This document shows, piece by piece, positions 1 to 9,260 of a DNA stretch of 64,000 bases. How positions within the stretch are numbered: position 1 is the first letter of the stretch; every line of letters starts with the position of its first letter. This stretch comes from Actinomadura rifamycini DSM 43936 (GTDB lineage Bacteria; Actinomycetota; Actinomycetes; Streptosporangiales; Streptosporangiaceae): positions 62,001-126,000 of the forward strand of contig NZ_AULB01000012.1 of assembly GCF_000425065.1 (NCBI RefSeq), in the 5' to 3' direction. The position numbers and the translations under genes were made by a program. The notes beneath the pieces are model-generated. The model was not told the origin of the DNA. It saw nothing but the letters and a program-made list of their open reading frames with translations, and did not search any database.

Positions 1-57
1 CTGGTCGCGTCCTTGAGCCGGTTCATGCCCCCGATCCTGCCCGATCCGGGCGCCGCC

Positions 58-1419
58 TCACCCTTCCCGGAGGGCCGCCACGGCGGACTCGATGGCGCGG
101 TGGAAGGTCGGATAGGCGTAGATCATCTCCCGCAGGGCGGTGACCTTGGCCTCCGTGTGGACGGCGACGGCGAGGGCCCCGAGGATCTCCCCGCCGGCCG
201 GGCCCGCGGCGGTGGCGCCGACGAGCACGCCCCACTCGGTGCTCTCCACCAGCTTGATGAAGCCGTCGTTGCCCGACTTGTGGATGAACCCCCGCGACGA
301 GGCCGACAGCTCGACCGTCCCGGTGCGGACCGGCAGGTTCTGGTCCCGCGCCTGCGCCTCCGTCAGCCCCACCGCGCCGATCTCCGGCTCGGTGAACGTG
401 ACCCGCGGCACCGCCCGGTACGACGCCGGGGAGCCCTCCTCGCCGAGGATGTCGCGCACCGCGATCGCCGCCTGGTACATCGACACGTGCGTGAACTGGC
501 CCTTGCCGGTGATGTCGCCGACCGCCCACACCCCGTCGGCCGCCCGCATGTTGCCGTCCACCGGCACGGCGCGGGCGTCCTCGTCCAGGCCGACGTGCTC
601 CAGGCCGAGCCCCCGCAGGTTCGGGCGCCGGCCGGTCGCGACGAGCAGCCGGTCCGCGACGATGGCCCCGCCGTCCGCGTGCAGGGTGAACTCGTGCCCG
701 TCATAGGCGACGCGGTCGGTGCGCAGCCCGGTGCGGACGCCGATGCCCTCCCGCTCGAACACCCGCCGGACGAGCTCGCTCGACTCGGGCTCCTCGCGGG
801 CCAGCAGCCGGTCCTCGGCCTGCACCACCGTCACCCGCGTCCCGAACCGGGAGAACGCCTGCGCCAGCTCCACCCCGACGACCCCGCCGCCGAGGACGAC
901 CATCGACGCGGGCGCCTCCGTGGCCTGCACGGCCTCCCGGTTCGTCCAGTACGGGGTGCCGTCCAGCCCCTCGATCGACGGCGACGCGGGCGACGTGCCG
1001 GTGTTGAGCAGGATGCCGCGCCGCGCCCGGAACGTCCGCCCGTCGACCGCCACCTCCCGGGGCGCGGTGATCCGCCCGCGGCCCCGGACCAGCTCGACGC
1101 CCTTCCCGGTGAGCCGGTCGGCCGCGACCGTGTCGTCCCACGAGTCCGTCGCCTCGTCCCGGATCCTGGCCGCGACGGGCGTCCAGTCCGGCCGGACGGC
1201 CGCGTCGCCCGCCATCCCCGGGATCCGCTCGCCCTCCGCCACCAGGCCAGCGGCCCGCACCATCATCTTGGTCGGGATGCACGCGTAGTACGGGCATTCG
1301 CCGCCGACCAGCCGCGACTCCACCGCGACCACCGACAGGCCCGCCTCGGCGAGCCGCCCCGCCGCGTCCTCGCCGCCCGGCCCGAGCCCGATGACGACGA
1401 CGTCCACTTCCTCGGTCAT
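58..1419 (-). CDS. FAD/NAD(P) disulfide oxidoreductase, Lpd/MerA-like
   Basis: A 453-residue class I pyridine nucleotide-disulfide oxidoreductase, cytosolic, predicted to pass electrons from NAD(P)H through FAD to a cysteine pair. Seen: an N-terminal dinucleotide fold (residues 8-16), the redox pair in GGECPYYACIPTK (C42 and C47, spacing CX4C), an NAD(P)-binding fold around residues 168-185 (VVLGGGVVGVELAQAF) and the FAD contact WAVGDITGKGQF. Lipoamide dehydrogenase and glutathione reductase carry a catalytic His-Pro near the C-terminus; here the equivalent is Tyr-Pro (Y436), as in mercuric reductases, so the substrate is probably not lipoamide. The second of two possible ATG codons (1419) was chosen because GGGGCAGG lies nine bases before it. 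RNase Z is upstream on the same strand. Confidence 0.85.
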   Translation of the reverse strand: MTEEVDVVVIGLGPGGEDAAGRLAEAGLSVVAVESRLVGGECPYYACIPTKMMVRAAGLVAEGERIPGMAGDAAVRPDWTPVAARIRDEATDSWDDTVAADRLTGKGVELVRGRGRITAPREVAVDGRTFRARRGILLNTGTSPASPSIEGLDGTPYWTNREAVQATEAPASMVVLGGGVVGVELAQAFSRFGTRVTVVQAEDRLLAREEPESSELVRRVFEREGIGVRTGLRTDRVAYDGHEFTLHADGGAIVADRLLVATGRRPNLRGLGLEHVGLDEDARAVPVDGNMRAADGVWAVGDITGKGQFTHVSMYQAAIAVRDILGEEGSPASYRAVPRVTFTEPEIGAVGLTEAQARDQNLPVRTGTVELSASSRGFIHKSGNDGFIKLVESTEWGVLVGATAAGPAGGEILGALAVAVHTEAKVTALREMIYAYPTFHRAIESAVAALREG

Positions 1420-1456
1420 GATCGCCATCCTGCCCCGGATCCGGGGGTGTCACCCG

Positions 1457-2389
1457 TCAGGTGCGGCGCCGCGGCATCGCGATCCGGTCGAGATCGCGCA
1501 CCAGCGCGATCTCCCCGTCGAACACGGCCGCCGCCTCGTCCCGGAACCGGTGCTCCTCGTCGGGCCGGTACCGCTCGGAGAAGTGCGTGAGCACCAGCAG
1601 GCGCACCCCCGCGTCCGCCGCGACCTTCCCGGCCTGCGCCGCCGTCAGGTGGCCGTATTCGGCCGCGAGCCCCGCGTCCGCGTCGAGGAACGTCGACTCG
1701 ATGACGAGCATGTCCGCGCCGTCGGCCAGTTCGCCGACCCCGTCGCACATCCGGGTGTCCATCACGAACGCGAACTTCTGCCCGCGGCGCCGCACGCTGC
1801 ACTCCTCGAGCGTCACCACGGACCCGTCGGCCCCGGTCACCCGCCCGTCCTCCTGCAACCGCCGCACGTCCGGGCCCCGGACGCCCCGCGCGGCCAGGCG
1901 CTCCGGGAGCATCGTCACCCCGTCGGGCTCCGCCAGCCGGTAGCCGTACGCCTCGACAGGGTGCGACAGCCGCCGCGCGACGAGCGTGAACGGCGCGTCC
2001 CCGACGTCGAGCGCCGTGCGGTCGCCCGACACCGGGCGCTCGACGACGACGTCGGTGTCCCGGAACACCGACGCGTGCCGCAGCCGCTCCCAGTACCGCG
2101 CGCCGCTCGCGGGGAACGCCGCGCGCACCGGGTGCTCGACGCCGTCCCGCGCGATCCGCTGCACGACCCCCGGCACCCCGAGGCAGTGGTCCCCGTGGAA
2201 GTGCGTCACGCAGATCCACGTGACGTCGTGCGCCGACAGGCCCGCGCGCGTCATCTGCCGCTGCGTGCCCTCCCCGGGGTCGAACAGCAGGCCGTGCCCG
2301 TCCCAGCGCAGCAGGTAGCCGTTGTGGTTGCGGGCCTTCGTCGGCACCGCGCTGGCGGAACCCAGCACGGTCAGGTCGCGTGCGGACAT
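1457..2389 (-). CDS. rnz: Ribonuclease Z (tRNA 3' endonuclease)
   Basis: Metallo-beta-lactamase-fold endonuclease that removes 3' trailers from tRNA precursors, leaving the discriminator base for CCA addition. The 310-residue product has the signature zinc motif HFHGDH (H63, H65, D67, H68), the N-terminal LGSASAVPT loop and later single His and Asp ligands (MDTR, THFSERY). Its length fits the short bacterial tRNase Z form. ATG at 2389 begins [10 protein letters not shown], a family-typical N-terminus; an upstream in-frame ATG would add 12 unmatched residues. It diverges from the PPOX enzyme across 88 bases and is followed 37 bases later by the flavoenzyme on the same strand. Confidence 0.93.
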   Translation of the reverse strand: MSARDLTVLGSASAVPTKARNHNGYLLRWDGHGLLFDPGEGTQRQMTRAGLSAHDVTWICVTHFHGDHCLGVPGVVQRIARDGVEHPVRAAFPASGARYWERLRHASVFRDTDVVVERPVSGDRTALDVGDAPFTLVARRLSHPVEAYGYRLAEPDGVTMLPERLAARGVRGPDVRRLQEDGRVTGADGSVVTLEECSVRRRGQKFAFVMDTRMCDGVGELADGADMLVIESTFLDADAGLAAEYGHLTAAQAGKVAADAGVRLLVLTHFSERYRPDEEHRFRDEAAAVFDGEIALVRDLDRIAMPRRRT

Positions 2390-2477
2390 CTGTCCATGGT
2401 GCCGCCCCGATCCGCCGGTAAGCACCCGGTTATCCTGGCGGCCCGTCTTCAGCGCCGTCTACAGAGGGAGCCGTCAC

Positions 2478-2954
2478 ATGGCCGGTGGCAAGCGCGACAG
2501 GATCAGGATGACGCCGGACGAGGTCGCCTCGTACCTCGCCGAAAGCTTCAAGGTGCAGGTCGCCACGCTCAACAAGGACGGCAGCCCGCACCTGGTCACG
2601 ATGTTCTACGCGCTCCTCGACGGCAAGATCGCCTTCACGACCTACAAGTCGTCGCAGAAGGTCGTGAACCTGCGCCGCAACCCGGCGATGACGTGCCTCG
2701 TCGAGGACGGCGTCGAGTACAGCGAGCTGCGCGGCGTCCAGCTGAACGGGCGGGGCCTCGTCATCGAGGACCGCGACGAGCTCCTCAAGGTCGGCCGCGT
2801 CGTCGGGTCCCGCATGGCGGGGCTGCCCGTCCCCGCCATCGGCGAGCCCATCGACCCCGCGATCGAGGCGGGCATCGAGCAGGCGATGTCGAAGCGCGTC
2901 CTCATCGTGATGGACCCCGAGGACGTCGTGAGCTGGGACCACCGCAAGGCGTGA
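2478..2954 (+). CDS. PPOX-class FMN/F420-dependent oxidoreductase
   Basis: A 158-residue split-barrel flavin/deazaflavin-binding protein of the pyridoxamine-5'-phosphate oxidase-like superfamily, the type abundant in actinobacteria, usually annotated as PPOX-class F420-dependent enzyme. The N-terminal half carries the barrel strands (VATLNKDGSPHLVTMFYALL, then IAFTTYKSSQKVVNLRRNP), with the basic YKSSQK segment in the position that usually contacts the cofactor phosphate. ATG 2478 follows GAGGGAG; longer in-frame versions run back into the divergent RNase Z gene. The substrate and even the cofactor cannot be told from sequence alone. It converges on the TPR protein with a 26-base gap. Confidence 0.82.
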   Translation: MAGGKRDRIRMTPDEVASYLAESFKVQVATLNKDGSPHLVTMFYALLDGKIAFTTYKSSQKVVNLRRNPAMTCLVEDGVEYSELRGVQLNGRGLVIEDRDELLKVGRVVGSRMAGLPVPAIGEPIDPAIEAGIEQAMSKRVLIVMDPEDVVSWDHRKA

Positions 2955-2980
2955 CCTCGCCGGGCCTCCGCCGGACGCCG

Positions 2981-3799
2981 TCAGCGCGGCGGGGGCCCGC
3001 CGGGGGTTCGCCCCTCCCGGGCCGCGCGCTCGGCGGCTTCGCGGGCGGCGGTTTCGGCGGTCCCGTCGCCGCGGCGGCGGGCCGCCTCGGCGAGGTGGGC
3101 GTACGCGTCGGCCTCCAGGTCGGGGGCGTCCAGCGTGCGCACGGCGTCGAGGGCCTGGCCGAAGAAGTTCACCGCCGCCACCGGGCGGCCGGCGTGCAGG
3201 TACGCCTCGCCGAGGCCGAGGAGGGCGCGGCCCCGGTCGTACTCGTCGGGGTCCGGCAGGGCCGCGAACTCCTCGGGCAGCGGGCCGAGCAGTTCGATGG
3301 CGCGGTCGACGGCGCCGGCGGCGGTCAGCGCGCGGCCCAGGTGGTGGCGGGCCAGCAGGACGGTGCGGCGGTCGCCGCCGTGCTCGGCGTCCCGCAGCGC
3401 CTCCTCCAGGGTCTCGACGGCCTCGGCGCGGCGCTCGCGGTCGAGCAGCGCGAGGCCGTGCTCCTCGAGGCCGGTGCCGGGCGCGGACGCGAGGTAGTGG
3501 TCGAGGACGCGGCGGAGCGCGGCGTCGCGCTCGCCGGGGTCGTCCTCGGCCGCGGCGTGCTCGGCGGCCCGGACCCGGACCGGGCCGGGCAGCGTGTAGC
3601 GGCCGCCGCCGGCGTCGACGGCCAGCCCGTGGTCGGCGAGCGCCCGGAGCTGGGCGAGCGTCTCGTCCTCGGGCCGGTCGGCCAGGACGGCCGCGGCCGG
3701 GAGCCCGATGCCGTCGGCGGGCTGCAGGGCGAGCAGCCGCAGCAGCCGGGCGGCCGCCGGCTCCAGCTCCCGGTAGGAGTCCTCGAAGTTCGCGCGCAC
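2981..3799 (-). CDS. TPR protein resembling the C-terminal part of AfsR-type regulators
   Basis: A 272-residue, Ala/Leu/Arg-rich helical protein. Residues 1-75 look like the winged-helix segment that follows the NB-ARC ATPase in AfsR/SARP-like regulators (FEDSYRELEPAAARLLRLLA), and residues 110-255 form at least three tetratricopeptide-like helix pairs (DRERRAEAVETLEEALRDA, LLARHHLGRALTAAGAVDRA, ALLGLGEAYLHAGRPVAAVN). There is no P-loop and no DNA-binding SARP domain, so it is either a free-standing protein-interaction module or the relic of a larger regulator. GTG 3799 was chosen for the GGGGAGG nine bases upstream. It lies downstream of mca and the small membrane protein on the same strand, 42 bases after the latter starts its stop codon. 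Confidence 0.7.
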   Translation of the reverse strand: MRANFEDSYRELEPAAARLLRLLALQPADGIGLPAAAVLADRPEDETLAQLRALADHGLAVDAGGGRYTLPGPVRVRAAEHAAAEDDPGERDAALRRVLDHYLASAPGTGLEEHGLALLDRERRAEAVETLEEALRDAEHGGDRRTVLLARHHLGRALTAAGAVDRAIELLGPLPEEFAALPDPDEYDRGRALLGLGEAYLHAGRPVAAVNFFGQALDAVRTLDAPDLEADAYAHLAEAARRRGDGTAETAAREAAERAAREGRTPGGPPPR

Positions 3800-3841
3800 G
3801 TCGAGGGTCCTCCCCGGACGCGCCGCACTCCAACCCGTCCG

Positions 3842-4075
3842 CTACTCGGCCGGCTTCGCGCCTCCGGCGGCGGCCTGGCGGCGCTCCCACGCCTCCTGCT
3901 TCAGGTCGGCCTCGCGGGGCGCGTTGATGTTGCGCAGCCGCTTGTTCATGGACCGGATGAGGAAGAACAGGGCGACAAAGAACGCGATGAAGAACGCGAA
4001 GCCGAGCACACCCGGGGAGACCGTGGTGTCGTTCAGGGGATAGTCATCGGCGAGGACTGGAAGCACTACAGACAC
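3842..4075 (-). CDS. Small single-pass membrane protein downstream of mca
   Basis: A 77-residue protein with one strongly hydrophobic segment (about residues 22-40, GVLGFAFFIAFFVALFFLI), followed by a basic stretch RSMNKRLRNI and a charged C-terminal tail ending in GGAKPAE, suggesting a short outside N-terminus and a cytoplasmic tail. GTG 4075 overlaps the mca stop codon by ten bases, so translation is probably coupled. A small membrane protein in this position next to mca is common in actinobacteria; its role is unknown to me. It is too short and too embedded in longer frames to be picked easily, but the overlap, membrane segment and typical basic flank argue that it is real. Confidence 0.75.
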   Translation of the reverse strand: MSVVLPVLADDYPLNDTTVSPGVLGFAFFIAFFVALFFLIRSMNKRLRNINAPREADLKQEAWERRQAAAGGAKPAE

Positions 4076-4986
4076 ACCCTCTCCCGGATGCCGGCGAACA
4101 GGTCGTCCTCCGGCAGCTCGGTGTCGACCAGGGACCTGGCCAAATGGTAGTCCTCGGTGGGCCATGCCTCGCGCTGGACGTCCAGCGGGACGACGAACCA
4201 GAACCCGTTCGGGTCGATCTGGGTGGCGTGCGCGAGCAGCGCCTTGTCGCGGGTCTCGAAGTGGTCGGCGCAGGGCACGCGGGTCGTGACGTCCCACAGC
4301 TGCGGGCGCTCGTCGAAGCGCTCCATCCAGTCGTGGTACGGCGATTCGAGCCCCCGCTCGAGCATCGCCGTATGCAGGGCGACGATCCGCTCCTTGTTGA
4401 ACGTCATGTGGTAGTAGAGCTTGAGCGGCTGCCACGGGTCGCCCTCGCCCGGGTACCGGTCGGGGTCGCCCGCCGCGTCGAACGCCTCCGCCGAGATCTC
4501 GTAGGTCTTGACGTGGTCGGGGTGGGGGTAGCCGCCCTTCTCGTCGTAGGTCAGCAGCACGTGCGGCCGGAACTCCCGGACGGCCCGGACGAGCGGCGCC
4601 GCGGCCTTCTCCAGCGGTTCGAGCGCGAAGCAGCCCTCCGGCAGGGGCGGCGGCGGGTCGCCCTCGGGGAAGCCGGAGTCGACGAAGCCGAGCCAGCGCT
4701 GCCGGACGCCGAGGATCTCGCGGGCCCGCGCCATCTCCTCGTTGCGGACCCGGCCGATGTCGGCCTTGACCTCCGGCCGGTCCATCGCGGGGTTCAGGAT
4801 GTCGCCGCGCTCGCCGCCGGTGCAGGTGACCACCAGCACCTCGACGCCCTCGGAGACGTAGCGCGCCATCGTCGCCGCCCCCTTGCTGGACTCGTCGTCG
4901 GGATGGGCGTGCACCGCCATCAGCCGCAGCGGCTCGTTCCCGCCGGACGGGCGGTCGAGCGTCGTACCGTCGATGACCTCGGACAC
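4066..4986 (-). CDS. mca: Mycothiol S-conjugate amidase
   Basis: Zinc amidase that cleaves mycothiol S-conjugates into a mercapturic acid, which is exported, and GlcN-Ins, which is recycled; a detoxification enzyme restricted to mycothiol-producing actinobacteria. The 306-residue product has the LmbE/PIG-L fold with the zinc motif AHPDDE (H28, D31) and the third ligand in YPHPDH (H158). The Mca-type extension with KLYYHMTFNKER supports Mca rather than the deacetylase MshB. The GTG start at 4986 follows GAGGGAGA at normal spacing. It is divergent from the DUF4307 gene, another neighbour commonly found beside mca in actinobacteria, and is followed by an overlapping small membrane protein gene. 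Confidence 0.95.
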   Translation of the reverse strand: MSEVIDGTTLDRPSGGNEPLRLMAVHAHPDDESSKGAATMARYVSEGVEVLVVTCTGGERGDILNPAMDRPEVKADIGRVRNEEMARAREILGVRQRWLGFVDSGFPEGDPPPPLPEGCFALEPLEKAAAPLVRAVREFRPHVLLTYDEKGGYPHPDHVKTYEISAEAFDAAGDPDRYPGEGDPWQPLKLYYHMTFNKERIVALHTAMLERGLESPYHDWMERFDERPQLWDVTTRVPCADHFETRDKALLAHATQIDPNGFWFVVPLDVQREAWPTEDYHLARSLVDTELPEDDLFAGIRERVCL

Positions 4987-5107
4987 CTGGGGATCTCCCT
5001 CTCAGCGAACACGGCGGGCCGTGAAAAGCGGCCCCGGTTCGGAGCACGCGCCACGACAGACGAGAATTGTCCCTGACAACGTCGCACCCCGCACGGAGAT
5101 TCCCGCC

Positions 5108-5521
5108 ATGACCACGAGCGTGTCCGACGCCGCAGCGCCCGCCGAGGAACCGACCGACCGGGCGAGGACCGTCCGGGGACGGATCGGCCTGGTGGTGATC
5201 GGCGTGCTGGTGGTGCTCGCCGCCGGCGGCTTCGGGATCATCGCGGGGTTCGCCGGTTCGACGACCCCGGGCGTCGCGTCGCAGACGGTCGCCTACGACA
5301 TCACCGAGAACACCGTGAAGATCAGCTATTCGGTGGCGAAGCCGGAGGGCGACCCCGTGCGGTGCACGATCGACGCGTTCGACACCGACTTCAACATTCT
5401 CGCGGAGAAGACGATCCTGGTGCCCGCCGGAAAGTCCGGCGCGACGGGGACCGAGACGCTGCGGACGCCGCGGGAGGCGACCGGCGCGCGCATTCACCAG
5501 TGCGCCAAGACGACCGGATGA
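5108..5521 (+). CDS. DUF4307 membrane-anchored protein
   Basis: A 137-residue protein with a short acidic N-terminus, one membrane segment (about residues 27-49, IGLVVIGVLVVLAAGGFGII) and a small extracytoplasmic domain with two cysteines (in VRCTIDAFD and RIHQCAKT) that could form a disulfide. This is the pattern of DUF4307, an actinobacterial family of unknown function often found beside mca. The ATG follows ACGGAG; earlier in-frame codons would overlap the divergent mca start. Function not known. Confidence 0.82.
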   Translation: MTTSVSDAAAPAEEPTDRARTVRGRIGLVVIGVLVVLAAGGFGIIAGFAGSTTPGVASQTVAYDITENTVKISYSVAKPEGDPVRCTIDAFDTDFNILAEKTILVPAGKSGATGTETLRTPREATGARIHQCAKTTG

Positions 5522-5826
5522 GCGCAGGCCGGGCGGACGTCCGTGGAACCGGCGGGCCCGGCGGGCGCTGAGGACCGGCGACCGGCCGGCGCATGGACGC
5601 GTCCGGCCGGGGCATGGGGATCGCGGCGGCGAAACGGCCCGGCGCACCCGTGCGAATACCGCGGCCGATGCCGAACCGTGATTGGCGGATTGCCGACGAC
5701 GAGTTCAGGGAACCTTTACCCGCACACACCGGATAGGCTAGAGGTTTCACCCGGCCGCACTTCATGTCGATGACGCTCTCCCACCGGTGGGCGAGCGAGG
5801 ATCGAACCATGTGATGAGGAGTACCC
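5522..5826. other. Noncoding interval before greA
   Basis: The 305 bases between the DUF4307 gene and greA show no credible coding sequence: the short frames here have no ribosome-binding site and no recognisable product. The first third is very GC-rich with overlapping GGCGGGCCC/GGCCGG repeats that can fold and may end the DUF4307 transcript. The region around 5690-5745 is less GC-rich and probably carries the greA promoter (possible -10 TAGGCT at 5734-5739, no convincing -35). A long inverted repeat lies at 5774-5797. Confidence 0.6.
5774..5797 (+). promoter_or_regulatory. 24-base inverted repeat in the greA leader
   Basis: CGCTC-t-CCCACC directly abuts its inverted copy GGTGGG-c-GAGCG, an almost perfect dyad ending 29 bases before the greA GTG. 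It is either a protein operator or the stem of a tight leader hairpin. The perfect centre, with no loop, fits an operator better than a terminator. The regulator is unknown. Confidence 0.5.
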
Positions 5827-6330
5827 GTGACCGAGACCCGCGCTGACAAGGACGTCACCTGGCTGACCCAGGAGGCGTACGACCGGCTCAAGACGGAGCT
5901 GGACCACCTGTCGGGCCCGGGCCGCATCGAGATCGCTCAGAAGATCGAGGCGGCGCGGGAGGAAGGCGACCTGCGCGAGAACGGCGGCTACCACGCGGCC
6001 AAGGAGGAGCAAGGCAAGATCGAGGGCCGGATCCTCCAGCTCCAGGCCATTCTGGAGAACGCCCGCGTCGGCGAGGCGCCGCGCACCGAGGGCCTCGTCG
6101 GCCCCGGCATGACCGTCACGGTCACGTTCGAAGGCGACGACGAGGAGGTCACCTTCCTGCTGGCGTCCCGCGAGGAGGTCGGCGCCCCCATCGACGTGTA
6201 CTCCCCCAACTCCCCGCTCGGCTCCGCGATCAACGGCAAGAAGGTCGGCGAGAAGGCCACCTACACGCTGCCGAACGGCCGGAACATGACCGTCGAGATC
6301 CTCGACGCCACCCCGTACGGCGCCGCCTGA
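5827..6330 (+). CDS. greA: Transcription elongation factor GreA
   Basis: Rescues backtracked RNA polymerase by entering the secondary channel and stimulating cleavage of the RNA 3' end. The 167-residue protein has the N-terminal coiled coil whose tip holds the acidic GDLRENGGYHAAKEEQ motif (D50 and E53 region), then the C-terminal FKBP-like domain. The GGYH variant in place of the enterobacterial AEYD is usual in actinobacteria. The gene starts with GTG after ATGAGGAG. Its leader holds a strong dyad and a strong hairpin follows the stop, so it appears to be transcribed alone. Confidence 0.96.
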   Translation: MTETRADKDVTWLTQEAYDRLKTELDHLSGPGRIEIAQKIEAAREEGDLRENGGYHAAKEEQGKIEGRILQLQAILENARVGEAPRTEGLVGPGMTVTVTFEGDDEEVTFLLASREEVGAPIDVYSPNSPLGSAINGKKVGEKATYTLPNGRNMTVEILDATPYGAA

Positions 6331-6360
6331 GCGGCCACCCACCGCCGGGAGAACGCAGTT

Positions 6361-6395
6361 CGGCCCGTCGTCCCCGTTTCCGGGGCGGCGGGCCG
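6361..6395. terminator. Stem-loop between greA and the Lrp-type regulator
   Basis: CGGCCCGTCGTCCCC pairs with GGGGCGGCGGGCCG around a short T-containing loop, allowing two G-T pairs. It begins 31 bases after the greA stop, between converging genes, and can serve both strands. There is no T-run. Confidence 0.7.
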
Positions 6396-6446
6396 CTCGC
6401 GTTCCCGGCCCTTCCCGGCCCTTCCCGGCGGAGCCGGACGGGCGCG

Positions 6447-6962
6447 TCAGCGGGGCGGCCGGGGCCGCGCCCCTCCCGCGCGCTCCGCCTGCGGGCGTCC
6501 GGACGCGGCGCGGACCAGCGGCAGCGTCCGGTACGGCACCTGGGTGACGAGCGAGATGACGGACGACGCCCGCTCGACGCCCGCGACCTCCACGATCGCG
6601 TCGATGACGCGCTGCAGGTCGGTGTTGCTGCGCGCGACGACGCGGCACAGCATGTCGCCCGGCCCGGTGATGGTGTGGGCCTCGATCACCTCGGGCACCT
6701 GGGCGAGGCGCGCGGCGACCGGGTCGTGGCCGCCGCCCTGCCGGAGCTGGAGGGTGACGAACGCCGTGACGCCGTACCCGAGCGCGGCCGCGTCGATCTC
6801 GGGGCCGAACCCGGCGATCACGCCGTCGCGGATGAGCCGGTCGAGCCGGGCCTGGACGGTCCCGCGCGCGACGCCGAGGCGGCGGGACGCCTCGAGCACC
6901 CCGATCCGCGGCTCGGCGGTGAACAGCTCGATCACCCGGCCGTCCAGGTCGTCGATCGGCAC
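6447..6962 (-). CDS. Lrp/AsnC-family transcriptional regulator
   Basis: A 171-residue one-component regulator with an N-terminal helix-turn-helix (residues 1-55, DLDGRVIELF through RLGVARGTVQARLDRL) and a C-terminal RAM ligand-binding/oligomerisation domain (about 62-140), plus an extra Arg/Pro-rich tail of some 30 residues. It is transcribed away from hppD, and repeated CAGAT half-sites lie between the two. By analogy with this frequent actinobacterial arrangement it probably controls hppD in response to tyrosine or another aromatic amino acid, and itself; the ligand is inference. Confidence 0.9.
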   Translation of the reverse strand: MPIDDLDGRVIELFTAEPRIGVLEASRRLGVARGTVQARLDRLIRDGVIAGFGPEIDAAALGYGVTAFVTLQLRQGGGHDPVAARLAQVPEVIEAHTITGPGDMLCRVVARSNTDLQRVIDAIVEVAGVERASSVISLVTQVPYRTLPLVRAASGRPQAERAGGARPRPPR

Positions 6963-7002
6963 GGCGCCCTCCCGGGGTGGTTGTGGTCGTGGTCACATTG
7001 CA

Positions 7003-8191
<1,189 letters not shown>

Positions 8192-8199
8192 CGGCGCTC

Positions 8200-8241
8200 G
8201 GCCCCGGACGCGCCGGACCGGGTCCGGTCGTGTCCGGGGCC
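8200..8241 (+). terminator. Long stem-loop after hppD
   Basis: GGCCCCGGAC at 8200-8209 is exactly complementary to GTCCGGGGCC at 8232-8241, and an inner dyad CCGGACC-g-GGTCCGG extends the structure. It starts eight bases after the hppD stop codon. No T-run follows. Confidence 0.7.
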
Positions 8242-8299
8242 GGACGGCCGCTCGCGCGGCGGTGCCCGGGACGTCCGGAAACGGGCACACTGTGTGCCC

Positions 8300-9157
8300 A
8301 TGAGCGAACCGCCACAGAACCCCGGCCCCGGCGACGACGACCGGGCGGGCCCGGACGCCTCCGCGCCCGACCTCTCGAAGAACCCCGACGCCGCCGCGGC
8401 GCCCGCGCCCGAGGCTCCGGCCGACGACCGTCCGCCGCCCTACCAGGGGGTCTACGGCGCGGGCCCGGGTCAGCAGGGGTTCGCGGCGCCCGGCCCGCCC
8501 CCGCAGCACCCGGGGCAGCAGCCCTACGGCGTCCCGCCGCAGGGCCGGCCGGGCTACGGGCAGCCCGGCTACGGGCCTCCGGGATACGGGCCGCCGCCCG
8601 GCCACATGGCGCCCGAGGACATGCTGGCCGGGCGCTGGGCCCGGCTCGGCGCGGCCGTCCTCGACAGCCTGATCCTCGGTGTCCTCATGGTCCCGATCAT
8701 GCTGGCGGCCATCCGCTGGGACCGGTTCACCGAGATCGTCGAGTCCGGCGAGCCGATCACGGACCCGATGGAGGTCTACAACATCCCGGTGCTGCTCACC
8801 GGATACGTGATCGTCTTCGTCGTCGGCTTCGCCTACTACACGATCACGCAGGCGAAATGGGGCCAGACGCTCGGCAAGCGGGCCTGCGGGATCCGGCTGG
8901 TGAGCGCCGCCGACCATTCCGCGGTGCGCTGGGGGCAGGTCGCGGGCCGCCAGGCGTTCGTGTACGGCATCTCGATCGTCACGGTCGTCCTGAACTTCAC
9001 GGTGCCCGCCGCCGCTTTCCCCGTCAGCGTCCTCGCCACGCTGGACAACGCGTTCATCCTGTGGGACCGGCAGCGCCAGTCGCTCCACGACAAGGTCGCC
9101 GGAACGGTCGTCGTGAAGGTGACGCCGTGGACGGCCGACCCGTACAAGAAGTCATGA
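8300..9157 (+). CDS. RDD-family membrane protein with Pro/Gly-rich N-terminus (copy 1)
   Basis: A 285-residue protein. Residues 1-110 are disordered, rich in Pro, Gly, Gln and Tyr ([11 protein letters not shown] repeats). The C-terminal RDD domain starts at [17 protein letters not shown] with the family Asp in the first membrane segment, continues with a second segment ([13 protein letters not shown]) and the conserved [16 protein letters not shown] loop, then a third segment and the [19 protein letters not shown] end. Family members are multi-pass membrane proteins of mostly unknown function, some linked to ion homeostasis. A second copy with the same plan follows. ATG 8300 was preferred to a GTG two codons earlier. 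Confidence 0.88.
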   Translation: MSEPPQNPGPGDDDRAGPDASAPDLSKNPDAAAAPAPEAPADDRPPPYQGVYGAGPGQQGFAAPGPPPQHPGQQPYGVPPQGRPGYGQPGYGPPGYGPPPGHMAPEDMLAGRWARLGAAVLDSLILGVLMVPIMLAAIRWDRFTEIVESGEPITDPMEVYNIPVLLTGYVIVFVVGFAYYTITQAKWGQTLGKRACGIRLVSAADHSAVRWGQVAGRQAFVYGISIVTVVLNFTVPAAAFPVSVLATLDNAFILWDRQRQSLHDKVAGTVVVKVTPWTADPYKKS

Positions 9158-9260
9158 CGCCGGGACCTTCCGGACAACCTTTGCTCAGCCGCCGGTAAAC
9201 ATTCCTGCGCCCCGGACGCGGCCACGTTTGGAGGGGGGCGCCTCGGCCCAGGTCAACGTC

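Noticed and set aside
13..1590. Long plus-strand open frames opposite the flavoenzyme and in many other places, some over 1000 codons.
   Set aside because: They are antisense shadows created by high third-position GC. They are Arg/Pro/Ala-rich, lack ribosome sites and show no domain, whereas the opposite strand codes for recognisable families.
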